The notes: a model not told the origin generated them from the sequence alone. 64,000 nt of DNA from Pictodentalium vernedei (GCA_031216915.1 CM062288.1:176927919-176991918); one strand, 5' to 3'. Counted from the stretch's first letter, positions 23,851 to 34,424 are shown. Numbers and translations: made by a program.

Positions 23851-26785
23851 CGAAAAGTTGCCGTCGAAGAGAAGCTCCTCCGAGAACGAAGCGACTCTGA
23901 GAGAGTTCTTAACCTTACTATCCACGCGTGTGGATGTAGCTAGGGCTGCGTCACGTCTAACCAACTCCAATCAGCCACTGAAGGGCGGAGTTATACGTGA
24001 ACAAACTACTGCCCTCAAAAGAAATTACATTGAGAATAATATCCCGTAAATCTTTTCTTGAAGACGTAATGATAACGCCTCAGTAAGGCGGATTACGTAT
24101 GATAAAGCGTCTAAGTTAAGTCTACTATACATCATGTCGTTTCCAACATTGAAATTGGAAAAGACATAAACGGCGAAAAATAATATATGCAGTCTTTAAC
24201 CACACCTTCTAGACGCATAAGAACTCTCGGTATGCCCTGCTCTGCCAAAATAAACTATTCGTATAAAAGATAAAATGGCAGAAATGAGCAACGCGGACAA
24301 GAAACTAAACTATCATGCTTGGTAGCAGGCTTGTATATATGTATATATATAGCGTTGAAAAATAAAACACATGTTGTAATGACAATATTAGACTGCGTCG
24401 GTAAGTCAGGGACAATGTCCCTGAACCGATCGAAAAATCCGAGTCCAATGACGCTATAAGTCTCTTATCCAAGATCGCAGCAATGAAGTCCGAAATAACA
24501 ATCACTGGAAGATAATGCCAGAAGATATGAAAGGCAGCTTCCGATACTACTAAAGGGAAAACTCGAAATCTTTCGAATCCCTTTCGCCATCCTGTCGGAC
24601 CCTATAAAGCGTTCGGTCGTCCGTAGCTGATGCAACCGCGGACCGCACCGACCCAGCGCCGTCGGATAATTCCTGATTCGACCGAGAAACTGTCAATTGC
24701 TGGGATGCTGCGAAACAACTGTGCTAACTCGGATAGCACGTCCGTCACTGAGGCCTGAGGAGAAGCGGTCTTACGATGCATTGCTGCTGGAAGCTCCGTG
24801 ATCGTTACCCCGTGTATACTACCAATATGCGAGCGAACGGAGTGTATAGGCCTCGTGTCCCTTGGCTACCGGATGGCGCGACCTATTCGCCGTGGAATCA
24901 CTGAATGACGAAACTGATCGGATACTCGAGGTCACGTAGCCAATGTGCGGTCGTGTGCCCTGCTGTGAGGATGAGGAAGCATTAAGGACAGTCTCTCGGA
25001 CTGTCAATATAACGGAGCGTCCCGACCGACGGACATATGCTCCGAATGTAAAATATCTGAACCACAACATGCGGTCCCCTATGTTGTTGGACGAGAGAGG
25101 GACCTCTCTCGCTCACAGCCCGGACGGACCTGGACAAGCCAGGAACCGGACTAACAGGCTTCCTCCGATCTGTCCTCAATCTGCCGTCACTGGGTGAGTA
25201 CTAAAGTAATTAAAGTGCTCGCATCACCCAAATCTCCTTTCTAGACCGCAACGGACGAACCCGGCAGCCGAACCATTCGATGAATGTACGCTACACCGGG
25301 TGAGCTAGCGAATGTCACTCCGTTGGCGATAGACATATTCCATGAGCACTTATTGCCGCTAGCTCTTCATTAACTATGACGACAGAGGCACACTTATGAA
25401 AGACATCTCCATAACTCTGCGAACAAGAAACCAGAAATGCTTGGTTATAGCAAGCATAAAATAATAATATATATAGCGCCGTGCAATAATTCGAAAGTTT
25501 GTGTGACATTATTGGACTATGTCGGAACTGAGGGACGATGTCCCTGAACCGAACCAAAAATTTCTAAGTCCACCGACGCTATCAGTTTCTTATCCGGCAT
25601 CGCAGCATTCTGGTCCGACGAAAGAAGCTGTAGAAGACCAAGTCAGATGACATACACAACAGCATATGTTGTTCCGAAAGGGAAAGCTCGAAATCCTCCA
25701 AATCCCTTTCGGTATCCCGTCGGACCGGATGAAACTTTCGGACGTCCGTACCCGCTTCCGCGGAGCGTCCCGCCCCAGCATCGTCGGATAAAATATATGC
25801 GACAGATTCAGTTGATGCTGGGATGCTGCGATAAACTGTGCTATTAAGGAAAGCACGTCCGTTCCCGAGGCCTGTGCAGTAGTGGTCTTACGATGCATTG
25901 CCGCCGGAAGCTCCGTGAACGTTGACTCCCGCACACTTCCTATGCGAACGTCCGGAGTCTGCAGGCCTCGTGTCCCTGGCTACCGGATGGTGTGACCTGG
26001 TCGCCGAAGAATCCTTGATCGGCGAAGCTGGTAATATATCGGCGGTCACGCAGCCAAGGTGCGGTCGTGTGCGCTGACGAGAAGAGGAAGCCTTAGCAGT
26101 CTCCGCGGACTGCCTATACAACGGAGCGTCCCGAGCGACGGACGTATGCTCTGCTTGCGACACATTTTGTACCACAACATCTGGGGCCAGATGTTGTTGA
26201 ACGAGAGAGGGGCCTCTCTCACTTGCCGTCCGGATGGACCGGAACGAGCTATGAACCGGACTAAAAGGCTTCCTCCGTTCTCCCTCCGATCCGCCGTCAC
26301 TGGGTGTGCATTAGGTTAATTTATAGTGCTTGCATCACCCCAAAATTCCTTCTAGACCGCAACGGACGAACCCGGCTGCCGAACCATTCGGTGAATGGAC
26401 GCTACACCGGGCGAGCTAGCGGACGTCAAAGGCCGTCGAACCTACTAGGGTCCTCTTAGGCAATTGCCGTATTTACATGAGCACTTTTCCGCTAGCCCTT
26501 CATTAATTGTGCCGACGGAGGCACACTGTTGGAAGACATCACAGATACATCACCCTAATCTTGATCGTCTGAAATAGAAATTGATAAAGTAGAGTGACCC
26601 TGCGGGGAAAGGACCGGAGTGTCCAAATCCCCAATAACATACCGTGACATACGCTTCCCATATTGTCATCAAAATCATACGATACAGAACAGGAGTTAAT
26701 GCGAGTACACTGACCACATATAGAATGATTATAAAGTCAGAGGAAGACTTCCTCTTAATACAATTGATCAATATCCTTTCAATGT
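23851..26785 (-). pseudogene. gag-like remnant of DIRS-C, with a 1.1-kb tandem duplication
   Basis: 23851-24010 matches the gag C-terminal part of A (about 5990-6150). About 24310-25430 and 25431-26545 are two diverged tandem copies of the N-terminal gag region. Shared marks are 'gtccctgaaccga' at 24417 and 25540, and 'acgagagagg' followed by 'cctctctc' at about 25091 and 26201, an offset of 1110-1123 bp. The start region near 26780 (ATG AAA GGA TAT TGA) shows a stop at the fifth codon. Not translatable. Confidence 0.7.
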
Positions 26786-27677
26786 GAAAAGAAAACAAGT
26801 CCTGGTACTCGCATTAACCCCTGGCAATCAAAATACATAATAATAATATGATCCATTAATATAGAAAAAATAATTGAAATCAAAATATTTTGAAAAAATA
26901 TTTTTTCAGAACAGCCCATGTTTCTGAAAAGTAACGTTGAGCCCCAATGGATCCCAAGCCTAAGTGTGGACAAAAATTTTAAAAATATTTTAAACAATTT
27001 ATTCAACAACACTTACGAACAATAATAATGTATCTAGTTATGATTAAAATAACATCAAGATATTATTTTCCAGAAATCCCCCCCTCACACAGAGGGCTGT
27101 TGTAAATGTAAACAATGAGCGTAAAAACACTAAAATAAGACTCCAGGCACCCAGGCCCGAAATCAGTTACCAAAAATACACTATCTGATGCAAAACAGAG
27201 ACTTCCAGGGAAGAAACTGCAGAACATCAGATGGTAGATGCAGAACACAACGCCTAACCACCCGTAGGTGAAGACGTAAACATGGGGAAAAGAACAGAAT
27301 TCATTCTGTTATTCAGCTAAAACTCCCAAGAAAATTTAGTAATAATAATTACAAAAACTATGCCAAAAGCATGGGAGAATAGCAAGGGGGGACTTAAAGG
27401 ACATGGAGAGAGGAAAACACTTAAAAAACAGTGTAACTAAATAATCAGAATGACAACAAAATGGCTGCTGCCTCGAAAATAGGTAACTTAACATAATTTC
27501 ATTAAAAAATTTTAAGTTACAGCCCTGATAATATTCTGTCACACATTTTTTTCCTCTCCTCCTTCTCTATCCTCCTTAGAATCACCATTTCACTAATATT
27601 TATGTGTCTGGCATCATTTAAACTGAGATTTATAAGCACAAAGATCAGTCAGATGTTAACTGATGAAGGGCCAAACT

Positions 27678-27881
27678 TAGAATGATTAATGGCGCCAATT
27701 TCGGAACGTCCTTGACACTGCGCATGCGCAGTAGGGGCGAAGTGTGGAGGGCCTTTCAGGACATGTTTTCTTTGGTTTTAGATGCAAATTTTGGGGATTG
27801 GGGGGCAAAATTTGTGTTTGGCCCTATATTTTAAGAGTTAGCACCAGCTATGTCTGGGTCATTGGTACAGTATAAAAATAT
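27678..27881. repeat. DIRS-C right inverted terminal repeat
   Basis: Inverted copy of 20951-21178; palindrome CTGCGCATGCGCAG at 27718-27731. Confidence 0.88.
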
Positions 27882-28587
27882 CCACTTACAGAGCATTCCA
27901 TCTATATTTTGTTTAGTCACAAACAATTTACAAACTTTTGTATTTCACTTAAAGAGCATAAGGAAATGAACAATCCATTTTTATCAACATAGAATTTGTG
28001 AATGGCCAACCCATGTTGATAGCATGAAAGCATATAATGTGGGGCTCCTGAAAGTTCGGGGCCCATTTCATATACTACTTTTGCTACTAGGATAATGCAG
28101 CACTGTAAAGCTCGCCTACAAGAGTCTTGTCAGGCTAAATCTCAACAGTGTTCTCATGCCTTCAGTGCCTCAACTCAGCCCTTATGCAGCGTGTCATTTG
28201 TTTTCCAAGTATATACCTATATTATGTACTAAGCGTTTCATTGCTCTCCCCAAATATGTCATTAGCTTTTGTTGATGACCAACCAATGGTCAGGTAGATC
28301 AGATGGCACCTTACCTCTTTGAATTAAGAGTAACATTGTGTGAGGTTTGTGGCTCAGAGTTTATGTTCAACCGAGACAAAGAGTGTGTCTCGGTTGAACA
28401 AAAACTCCAAGCTGCAAACCTCACACCACACTACTGTCAATTCATCACAATAACATATATGTTCCAATAAAACCCTATGCTTAGCCCAAAACCAACATTG
28501 TGAAATGAACAAGGCAACTCATAATGATAACAAGTTTAGTAAATAAACCTCTCGTGTACCCCACAAATTTACCTGACAAATAATCAA
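27882..28587. other. Intron stretch with one hairpin
   Basis: Nothing coding is recognised. A strong hairpin lies at 28337-28429: 'gtgtgaggtttg...gttcaaccgagaca' with inverse 'tgtctcggttgaac...caaacctcacac'. Confidence 0.55.
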
Positions 28588-29189
28588 CAAGAGGCCCCAG
28601 GGGGCCTGAGGGTGCTCACCTGACATGGTAGCCTAAATATCAACCCAGAGAATTGATTTCAACATGTTACATCTGCTCCTCCTAAGAAAAGCTTATACCA
28701 AATATCCAAAGATTCTGACCCATATATGAACCCAGGGACTTGGCTTTAACAAACTTGAATCTCACCCCCCAAGGGTGCTGCACACCAAATATCAAAACAT
28801 TCCGACTGCTGGATCTGAAGAAGAAGATTTTTAAAGAAAATTCCTCATTTTGAACTATGTTACAATTCGAGCTGCCACAGTGAGTCCAAATATGGACCTA
28901 GGGCCATGGCTTGAACAAACTTGAATCTCACCCCACTACAGATGCTGCATACCAAATATCAAAACATTCCGAATGCAGGATCTGAAGAAGAAGATTTTTA
29001 AAGAAAATTCCTTATTTTGAAATAAGTTATCATTCGGGCTCCCACAGTGAGCCCAAATATGGACCTAGGGACATGGCTTGAACAAACTTGAATCTCATCC
29101 CTCTAAGGATGCTGCATATTAAATATCAAAACATTCCAACTGCTGGGTCTGAAGAAGATTTTTAAAGAAAATTCCTCATTTTGAACTAA
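28588..29189. repeat. Dispersed tandem repeat, left part (interrupted)
   Basis: Begins 'caagaggccccagggggcctgagggtgctcacctga'-like, then about 3.5 units of 'gaacaaacttgaatctcac...gatctgaagaagaagattttt'. It is the family seen at 1-1556. It breaks at 'ttttgaactaa', where the PIN-CXC element is inserted, and resumes at 33126. Confidence 0.85.
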
Positions 29190-29380
29190 TAGTCCAGGCA
29201 CATTAGACATAAAAATGAGAAAGTAAGGAAAAAAATCGGAGAAAGCTGATTTTTTTATATGTTTCCGGGACACACATTGCGGATAAAGTGTGAAAAGTCC
29301 CCGCGAATCCGAGTTGAGCTTTTTTAGTTATAGCGTTTTTTTGATGAAAAAAAAAATTAAAAAAAAAATTCGACCCAGCT
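29190..29380. repeat. Left terminal inverted repeat of the PIN-CXC element
   Basis: Pairs with 32935-33125. The best conserved block is 'gaaaaaaatcggagaaagc' plus 'tgatttttt'; the AT-rich inner edge ('aaaaaattaaaaaaaaaatt') is shared too. Confidence 0.75.
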
Positions 29381-29782
29381 CCATATTTCTCATTCTTATT
29401 CGCCTTAGTAGGGTGAGAATCATAAATATCATGCTGAATTATATTGAGAATACATATCCCCCACAGAAAATGCCAACTTTGTACCAATCCTCACACTCAA
29501 TGGTGAAATATTCACGAAAATGTACAAAATTACGAAAAAAAATTTATTGTTTTCATACACACAACGGTACACAACGTCCATTAAATCAAATCTACGACTA
29601 CTTTGGGAGCTAAATTATATATCAAAAATTGCAGAAAAGCAGTGGCTTTATAATGATATATAACAATAGTCATTTATTCCATAATGAACTGGTGAAACGT
29701 GTGAAATATTAACCATACCCCCTAAACTCAAATTCAAACGGCATCGACTTTTCTCATTCAAATACCGTATTATACTGCTCTC

Positions 29783-32404
29783 ATGTTTGCACAAACTGAA
29801 TGCGAGAAACAGGGACTGAATGTTTGTCCAGTGATGTTTGACCAACCACTTTATATCAAAGCAGTGGAGATTGTGTCTTCGTCAGATAAGTTGACAAAAG
29901 TTTTCGTTAGACTCGGCGGCTTCCATATGATTATGTCATATTTAGGGGCAATTGGTTCGATCATGGCTGGTAGCGGCTTGGATGAACTTTGGGGGACTGT
30001 TTATGCTGGTGGGTCAATCCATCATTTGATCAGTGGTCATGCATATTCAAGAGCAGTTCGTGCCCATTTGCTAACACAAATTGCCATTACAAAACTTGTG
30101 TTTGAAGAAAGCCGAACACTAGATAACACAGACTGCACAGAAGTCAATGAAATATTCTGTAGACTTGCCAGAGGTGACTGTACAACAGCTGACGCTGTCA
30201 ATCAAGAAAGTGTCAACCATCTACTGTCAAAATTACACGAACTGCTCCAGAATGCGTCCGTAGGACGCACAGGAAAGCTTTGGGTACAATACTACGAGCA
30301 AATAGGTCTTCTCCAGTTGTTCTTGAGAGCAGAGCGCACAGGCGACTGGGAACTCCACACATATTGTGTTCGCAATATGATTCCAGTATTTCACGCAGGT
30401 GGTCATTTTGCATACGCAAAAAGTTCTCATCTCTATTTGCAGCAGATGAATGAGCTAACAGAAATAATGCAACAGGATGATTTGAAGTTGTTCACTGAGA
30501 AAGGTTACTTTACCATAAGGCGCTCAGATAAATTCTGGGACGGGATATATTCTGATCAGACCATAGAGCAGTGTTTAATGAGAATGTTCAAGCTCCCTGG
30601 TGGTCTCACACATGGCAGGGGAATAACCGATAGCACTGTTGCGAAATGGGTACATGGACTACCTCTTTGCCTTCCGATATGTAATGCTCTCGAAAATTTT
30701 GTTCATGTTCACACTGGTCATGGCGAACAACATCGGGATCTCCGTCAAAGTTCACAATTGACTGATGCCAATGATATCACCAAATTATTGAACTGGCTCA
30801 GAGTGCATTCCCCCTTTCAGAATAGAGATCCACTACAATTAGTCTCTATAGCGACCGGGCTTGTGGCTGACGAAACTGTGAACTGTGACCAAGTTCGCAA
30901 AATTGGTGAATGTTGCGTATCGAATGTTGTAAGCAAAACGTTCAACAACATCAAACTACGACGTGTTGACACTGTGAAGTCTTTCGCATCGATGGCAAAT
31001 AGCATCAAAGTCTGTGGAAGTAAGGTAGTGATTAACCCCACAATTCTGTTCAACCGCATCACATGTGTTATTCAGTCACAAGCAGAGATGGAAGAGTATC
31101 TCAAATATGAACTCGCCCCGAAACCACCAGCATTGTTTGATTCTGCTGGAATGAGGAAGACACAGAAAAGCACGCTCGGTAAGATCCTCAAAACATACGG
31201 TTCCGAGCAAACTAAAATCCCAGAACATTCTCTGTTTGTTGTAGATGGTGGATTTTTATTGAGGGCAGTTGTATGGCCTAAACAGTCGTCATATAAGGAC
31301 ATATGTACATCATATTCCAATTATCTAGTGAGACATTTTGGGGCAAACGTCGTGGTTGTTTTTGATGGTTATGCTTGTACAATGTCGACAAAGGGCATGG
31401 AACAAGCCCGTAGATCTAAAGACAGGTATTCCATTGATATCAATATCTCACCAGAGTTACCAGCCACCACACCCCAATCCGATTTCCTTGAAAATGCCAA
31501 GAACAAAACCCAACTGATCGATCTTCTAATGCAGGAGCTATCTGCTATCAATATTCAGTCCAAGCAGGCCGAGGCTGATGCTGATGTACTGATAGCCGAA
31601 ACTGCACTTGACATCGCTCAAGATGACAACAATGTTGTCGTTGTGGGAACAGACACAGACTTGTTAGTCATTCTTACCTCTCGAGTTCAACCGGGATGTA
31701 ATATTCACATGATGTATTCCATTACCCCAAACTTACTAGTTTCAGTTAGTGAAATAGCAACCAAAATGGGTGACCATAGAAGCAACCTCCTTGTAGCACA
31801 TTCTATAAGTGGTTGTGACACTACTTCTGCACTCTTTCGAGTTGGTAAGAAGAAAGTATTCAGTACAATTGTCTCCGATGTTACTAGCGACTCACAACAG
31901 TATGTCAACACAATTTTGGCGGATGACAGTACACCAAGTGCAGTAGCCGCTGCCGGGGAACAACTTCTCCTGATCTTATATGGGAGTAAAACTGTTTCCT
32001 CCCTCGACCAATATAGATATGTCACTTACAAGTGTTATGTAGCAAAATCTAAACTGAATAAACCCATCGACCTAGCCTCACTCCCACCAAGCAGCGATGC
32101 TGCACAACAACATGTCTACAGATGTTATCTCCAGGTCCAACAATGGCTGGGCACTTCGCTTCCTCCGACGGATTGGGGGTGGTCGCTAGACAATGGACTT
32201 CTTGTACCGACTGCAGCCACAAAGCCATGTGCCCCCGATAACCTACTGAATCTGATCAGTTGTGGTTGCAAGAGTGCTTGTACAAAAAGGTGTGGGTGTA
32301 AGAAGGCAGGACTCTCTTGTTCAGGTTTGTGTAATTGCAGTTTGGATTCTTGTAACAACCACAGAAACACTGTCCTGTCGGAAATTTCTGAGTGCGATGA
32401 ATAA
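29783..32404 (+). CDS. PIN/FEN-like nuclease protein with C-terminal CXC domain, element-encoded
   Basis: 873 residues, uninterrupted. The N-terminal region (about 15-330) has 'FDQPLYIKAVEIV', 'GGFHMIMSYLGAIGSIM', 'GHAYSRAVRAHLL', 'FHAGGHFAYAKSSHLYLQ' and 'GGLTHGRGITDS'. From memory these belong to a large family of unnamed proteins abundant in cnidarians, molluscs and fish. The middle region (about 480-700) looks PIN/FEN-nuclease-like: 'LFVVDGGFLL', 'VVVVFDGY', 'EADADVLIAETALD', 'VVVGTDTDLLVIL' and 'SISGCDTTSALF', with the acidic residues expected for metal binding. The C-terminus (about 830-860) is a tesmin/TSO1-like CXC cluster ('CGCKSACTKRCGCKKAGLSC'), a likely DNA-binding module. The frame stays open upstream to 29726, so the true start may be spliced or earlier; 29783 is the first ATG. 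A transposase-like role is inferred from the TIRs, not shown. Confidence 0.8.
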   Translation: MFAQTECEKQGLNVCPVMFDQPLYIKAVEIVSSSDKLTKVFVRLGGFHMIMSYLGAIGSIMAGSGLDELWGTVYAGGSIHHLISGHAYSRAVRAHLLTQIAITKLVFEESRTLDNTDCTEVNEIFCRLARGDCTTADAVNQESVNHLLSKLHELLQNASVGRTGKLWVQYYEQIGLLQLFLRAERTGDWELHTYCVRNMIPVFHAGGHFAYAKSSHLYLQQMNELTEIMQQDDLKLFTEKGYFTIRRSDKFWDGIYSDQTIEQCLMRMFKLPGGLTHGRGITDSTVAKWVHGLPLCLPICNALENFVHVHTGHGEQHRDLRQSSQLTDANDITKLLNWLRVHSPFQNRDPLQLVSIATGLVADETVNCDQVRKIGECCVSNVVSKTFNNIKLRRVDTVKSFASMANSIKVCGSKVVINPTILFNRITCVIQSQAEMEEYLKYELAPKPPALFDSAGMRKTQKSTLGKILKTYGSEQTKIPEHSLFVVDGGFLLRAVVWPKQSSYKDICTSYSNYLVRHFGANVVVVFDGYACTMSTKGMEQARRSKDRYSIDINISPELPATTPQSDFLENAKNKTQLIDLLMQELSAINIQSKQAEADADVLIAETALDIAQDDNNVVVVGTDTDLLVILTSRVQPGCNIHMMYSITPNLLVSVSEIATKMGDHRSNLLVAHSISGCDTTSALFRVGKKKVFSTIVSDVTSDSQQYVNTILADDSTPSAVAAAGEQLLLILYGSKTVSSLDQYRYVTYKCYVAKSKLNKPIDLASLPPSSDAAQQHVYRCYLQVQQWLGTSLPPTDWGWSLDNGLLVPTAATKPCAPDNLLNLISCGCKSACTKRCGCKKAGLSCSGLCNCSLDSCNNHRNTVLSEISECDE

Positions 32405-32532
32405 TATGTATATAGGTCATGTCATTTCTGTATATAGCGTTGATAATAGTCAATGTAACTTAATCCATGTTGATTGATTTGTACATTCTGTAAATATTAT
32501 TTATTGATTTTTGTACATTCTGTAAATATTAT
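32405..32532. repeat. Tandem 32-bp duplication between the two convergent ORFs
   Basis: 'ttgtacattctgtaaatatt' plus 'atttattgat' occurs twice in a row (about 32475-32540). On the minus strand each copy holds AATAAA, one overlapping the stop of the convergent ORF, so it may supply poly(A) signals for that ORF. Confidence 0.6.
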
Positions 32533-32928
32533 TTATTGATCTAATGCTGCCAGACACAGACGTGTCTGTTCGGTCCCAAGCCCGAAAATAGCTGAGTTCT
32601 CATGCTGACGAATTTTATGCCAAAAGGGGAACTCGGCCAGAAGCAGAGGGGGTCTTCCATAATGTCTATTTTGTAAGCAATGATAAAAGTCTTCAAATGG
32701 TGGTGGATTTTTTATCGTCTGTCCAACTAACATCCCATTCTGTACTACGACCCTTTGGGCAAATCCGTTAGGAAAATCGTAATTTTTGCGTAAATCCGAT
32801 ACTTTTTTGTGAATTTTCAATAACTTTTCGCAGAAATTGTCACAGAATGCACATTTTCCTCTAGGTAAATGTATATTAGACATTATGTAGCTCGAAATAC
32901 GCGTAAACAAAAAATACAGTTGGATCAA
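32533..32928 (-). CDS. Convergent ORF inside the PIN-CXC element, unknown function
   Basis: 131 codons, open and protein-like in composition (Pro, Phe, Leu, charged). A second Met at residue 16 may be the real start ('MSNIHLPRGKCAFCDNFCEK'). That start places a C-x2-C-x3-C cluster near the N-terminus; a later stretch has 'NPPPFEDFYHCLQNRHYG' and 'FPFWHKIRQHE'. It ends 'CLAALDQ' and is followed at once by AATAAA. I do not recognise the family. It could be a second element protein, a terminal exon, or a chance ORF; its position between the main ORF and the right TIR favours element origin. Confidence 0.45.
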   Translation of the reverse strand: MIQLYFLFTRISSYIMSNIHLPRGKCAFCDNFCEKLLKIHKKVSDLRKNYDFPNGFAQRVVVQNGMLVGQTIKNPPPFEDFYHCLQNRHYGRPPLLLAEFPFWHKIRQHENSAIFGLGTEQTRLCLAALDQ

Positions 32929-32934
32929 TTCGAG

Positions 32935-33125
32935 GTTACAAAGTTCGTGCGATTTTTTTTAATTTTTTTCAAACGCGTTTTCGAAAAAAGGCTGTAGAAA
33001 AAAAAGCTCAACTGGGATTTTAGGGGACTTTTGTCTAATCGTTCAGTGACATGTACTCGACATTCCCTGAAAAAATCAGCTTTCTCCGATTTTTTTCCCT
33101 AATGAAACCTAATGTTCTTGGGCTA
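32935..33125. repeat. Right terminal inverted repeat of the PIN-CXC element
   Basis: Inverse of 29190-29380; ends 'ctaatgttcttgggcta'. Confidence 0.75.
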
Positions 33126-34424
33126 TAAGTTATAATTTGGGCTACCACAGTGAGCCCAAATATGAACCCAGGGACTTGGCTTGAACAAACTTGAATCTCA
33201 CCCCCCTAAGCATGGTGCATACCCAATATCAAAAGATTCTGCCTGCTGGATCTTGAGAAGAAGATTTTTAAAGAAATTTGCCTGAAATGCACTAAGTTCG
33301 AATTCAGGCTTCTATAGTGAGCCCAAATATAAACCCAGGGAGCCGATTTGAACAAACTTGAATCAGATCCACCCCATAATGTTGCATACCAAATATCAAA
33401 AGATTCTGCCTGCTGGATCTGGAGAAGAAGGGTTTTTTTAAGAAATTTGCCTGAAATGCACTAAGTTCGAAATCGGGCTTCTATAGTGATCCCAAATATG
33501 AATCCAGGGGGCCGATTTGAACAAACTTGAATCAGATCCACCCCACAATGTTGCATACCAAATATCAAAAGATTCTGCCTGCTGGATCTGGAGAAGAAGA
33601 TTTTTTAAGAAATTTGCCTGAAATGCACTAAGTTCGAAATCGGGCTCCTATACTGAGCCCAAATATGAATCCAGGGGGGCCGATTTGAACAAACTTGAAT
33701 CAGATCCACCCTACAATGTTGCATACCATGGATCTGGAGAAGAAGATTTTTTAATCTTTTTCCCTTTGCCTACAGTGTTAAAAAGTGCTGACTCAGCACT
33801 TTTTCAAAGTCCTGAAAAAAGTGCCTTGTGATCAAAACGATAGGGATTTTTTTTAACCATTCTAATCTACTGGATAAAAGTAAGCTTTATACAAAATAAG
33901 AATTCTCTGTGCCGTGTAGTTTTGGAGATATGGCAGTTTTAAGGTTTTTCCTATTTTTAGCTCCCAAGGTTCCAATGGGGCAATGAGAAAAAAAATTTTT
34001 GCATCAATCAACTACTTATGACCCATTATCATCGCATAGCAAATTTGGTTCAAATCGATCTCACGGTTCTGAAAACAGAAATTTTAGGTGTGGTCAAAAT
34101 TTTTGCCCCTCCCATAATGAAGGCAAATAATGCCCGACAAACTTCTCTTGAACAAACTTGATTCTAAACCTCAAAAGAACTCTGTATACCACATATCAAG
34201 TCTCTGCTACTGATGGTTCATTAGAAGATTTTCAAAAAATTTGGCCATTTTTTCCCCACCCCTCTGTTCAATATGAGCCGAAGCCTAATTTGCATAAAAG
34301 TCAAAATGCCCCCATATAACCACTACTTACATGAACTTTAATTAAAGTGTGTTCAGTGGTTTAGGAGAAAGAGGCTCAAACACCACCTTCATGCAGGACA
34401 ACGGACAAAGAGTCAGTCAGGTGA
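33126..34424. repeat. Dispersed tandem repeat, right part and tail
   Basis: Four more ~170-bp units ('gaacaaacttgaatcagatcc', 'gatctggagaagaagattttt'), then the unique tail (from about 33770) that matches 840-1556. The tail ends 'gtcagtcaggtgagctaata', inverse-like to the start 'ggtgctcacctgac' near 28610. Confidence 0.85.

Larger units (their letters stand above)
20951..27881 (-). mobile_element. DIRS-type retrotransposon, copy C (diverged family, heavily decayed)
   Basis: A 6.9-kb element with ITRs (20951-21178 and 27678-27881) and an ICR (21253-21341) that are far better kept than its coding region. The terminal core is 'ccaatgacccagacatagctg', not 'ccaatggcccagactagctg', so this is a sister family of A/B. 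Coding order on the minus strand is gag remnant, RNase H remnant, YR remnant. The RT core is deleted: RNase H sequence at about 23830 abuts gag sequence homologous to A at about 6040. Much of the gag region is present twice in tandem. Confidence 0.88.
29190..33125 (+). mobile_element. TIR element carrying the PIN-CXC gene, probably intact
   Basis: 3936 bp. Ends are 5'-TAGTCCAGGCACATTAG and, inverted, 5'-TAGCCCAAGAACATTAG. Imperfect terminal inverted repeats extend about 190 bp and share 'gaaaaaaatcggagaaagc', 'aaaagtcccc' and 'gagttgagctttttt'. TAA flanks both sides (29187-29189, 33126-33128). The interrupted host repeat reads 'ctaagtta' in uninterrupted units elsewhere, a paralogous empty site that supports a 3-bp duplication. 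It contains a long open ORF (29783-32404) and a convergent 131-codon ORF (32533-32928). TAA/TWA targets recall PIF/Harbinger, but no such transposase motif was recognised. Confidence 0.8.

Noticed and set aside
29290-29613. 107-codon plus-strand ORF upstream of the PIN-CXC gene
   Set aside because: Lys/Ile-rich product of AT-rich TIR sequence with no recognisable motif; no splice signal linking it to the main ORF was found.
29190-33125. PIF/Harbinger assignment from the TAA target
   Set aside because: No DDE nuclease or Myb-like second protein recognised, and TIRs do not show a known Harbinger end. Target length alone is not enough.
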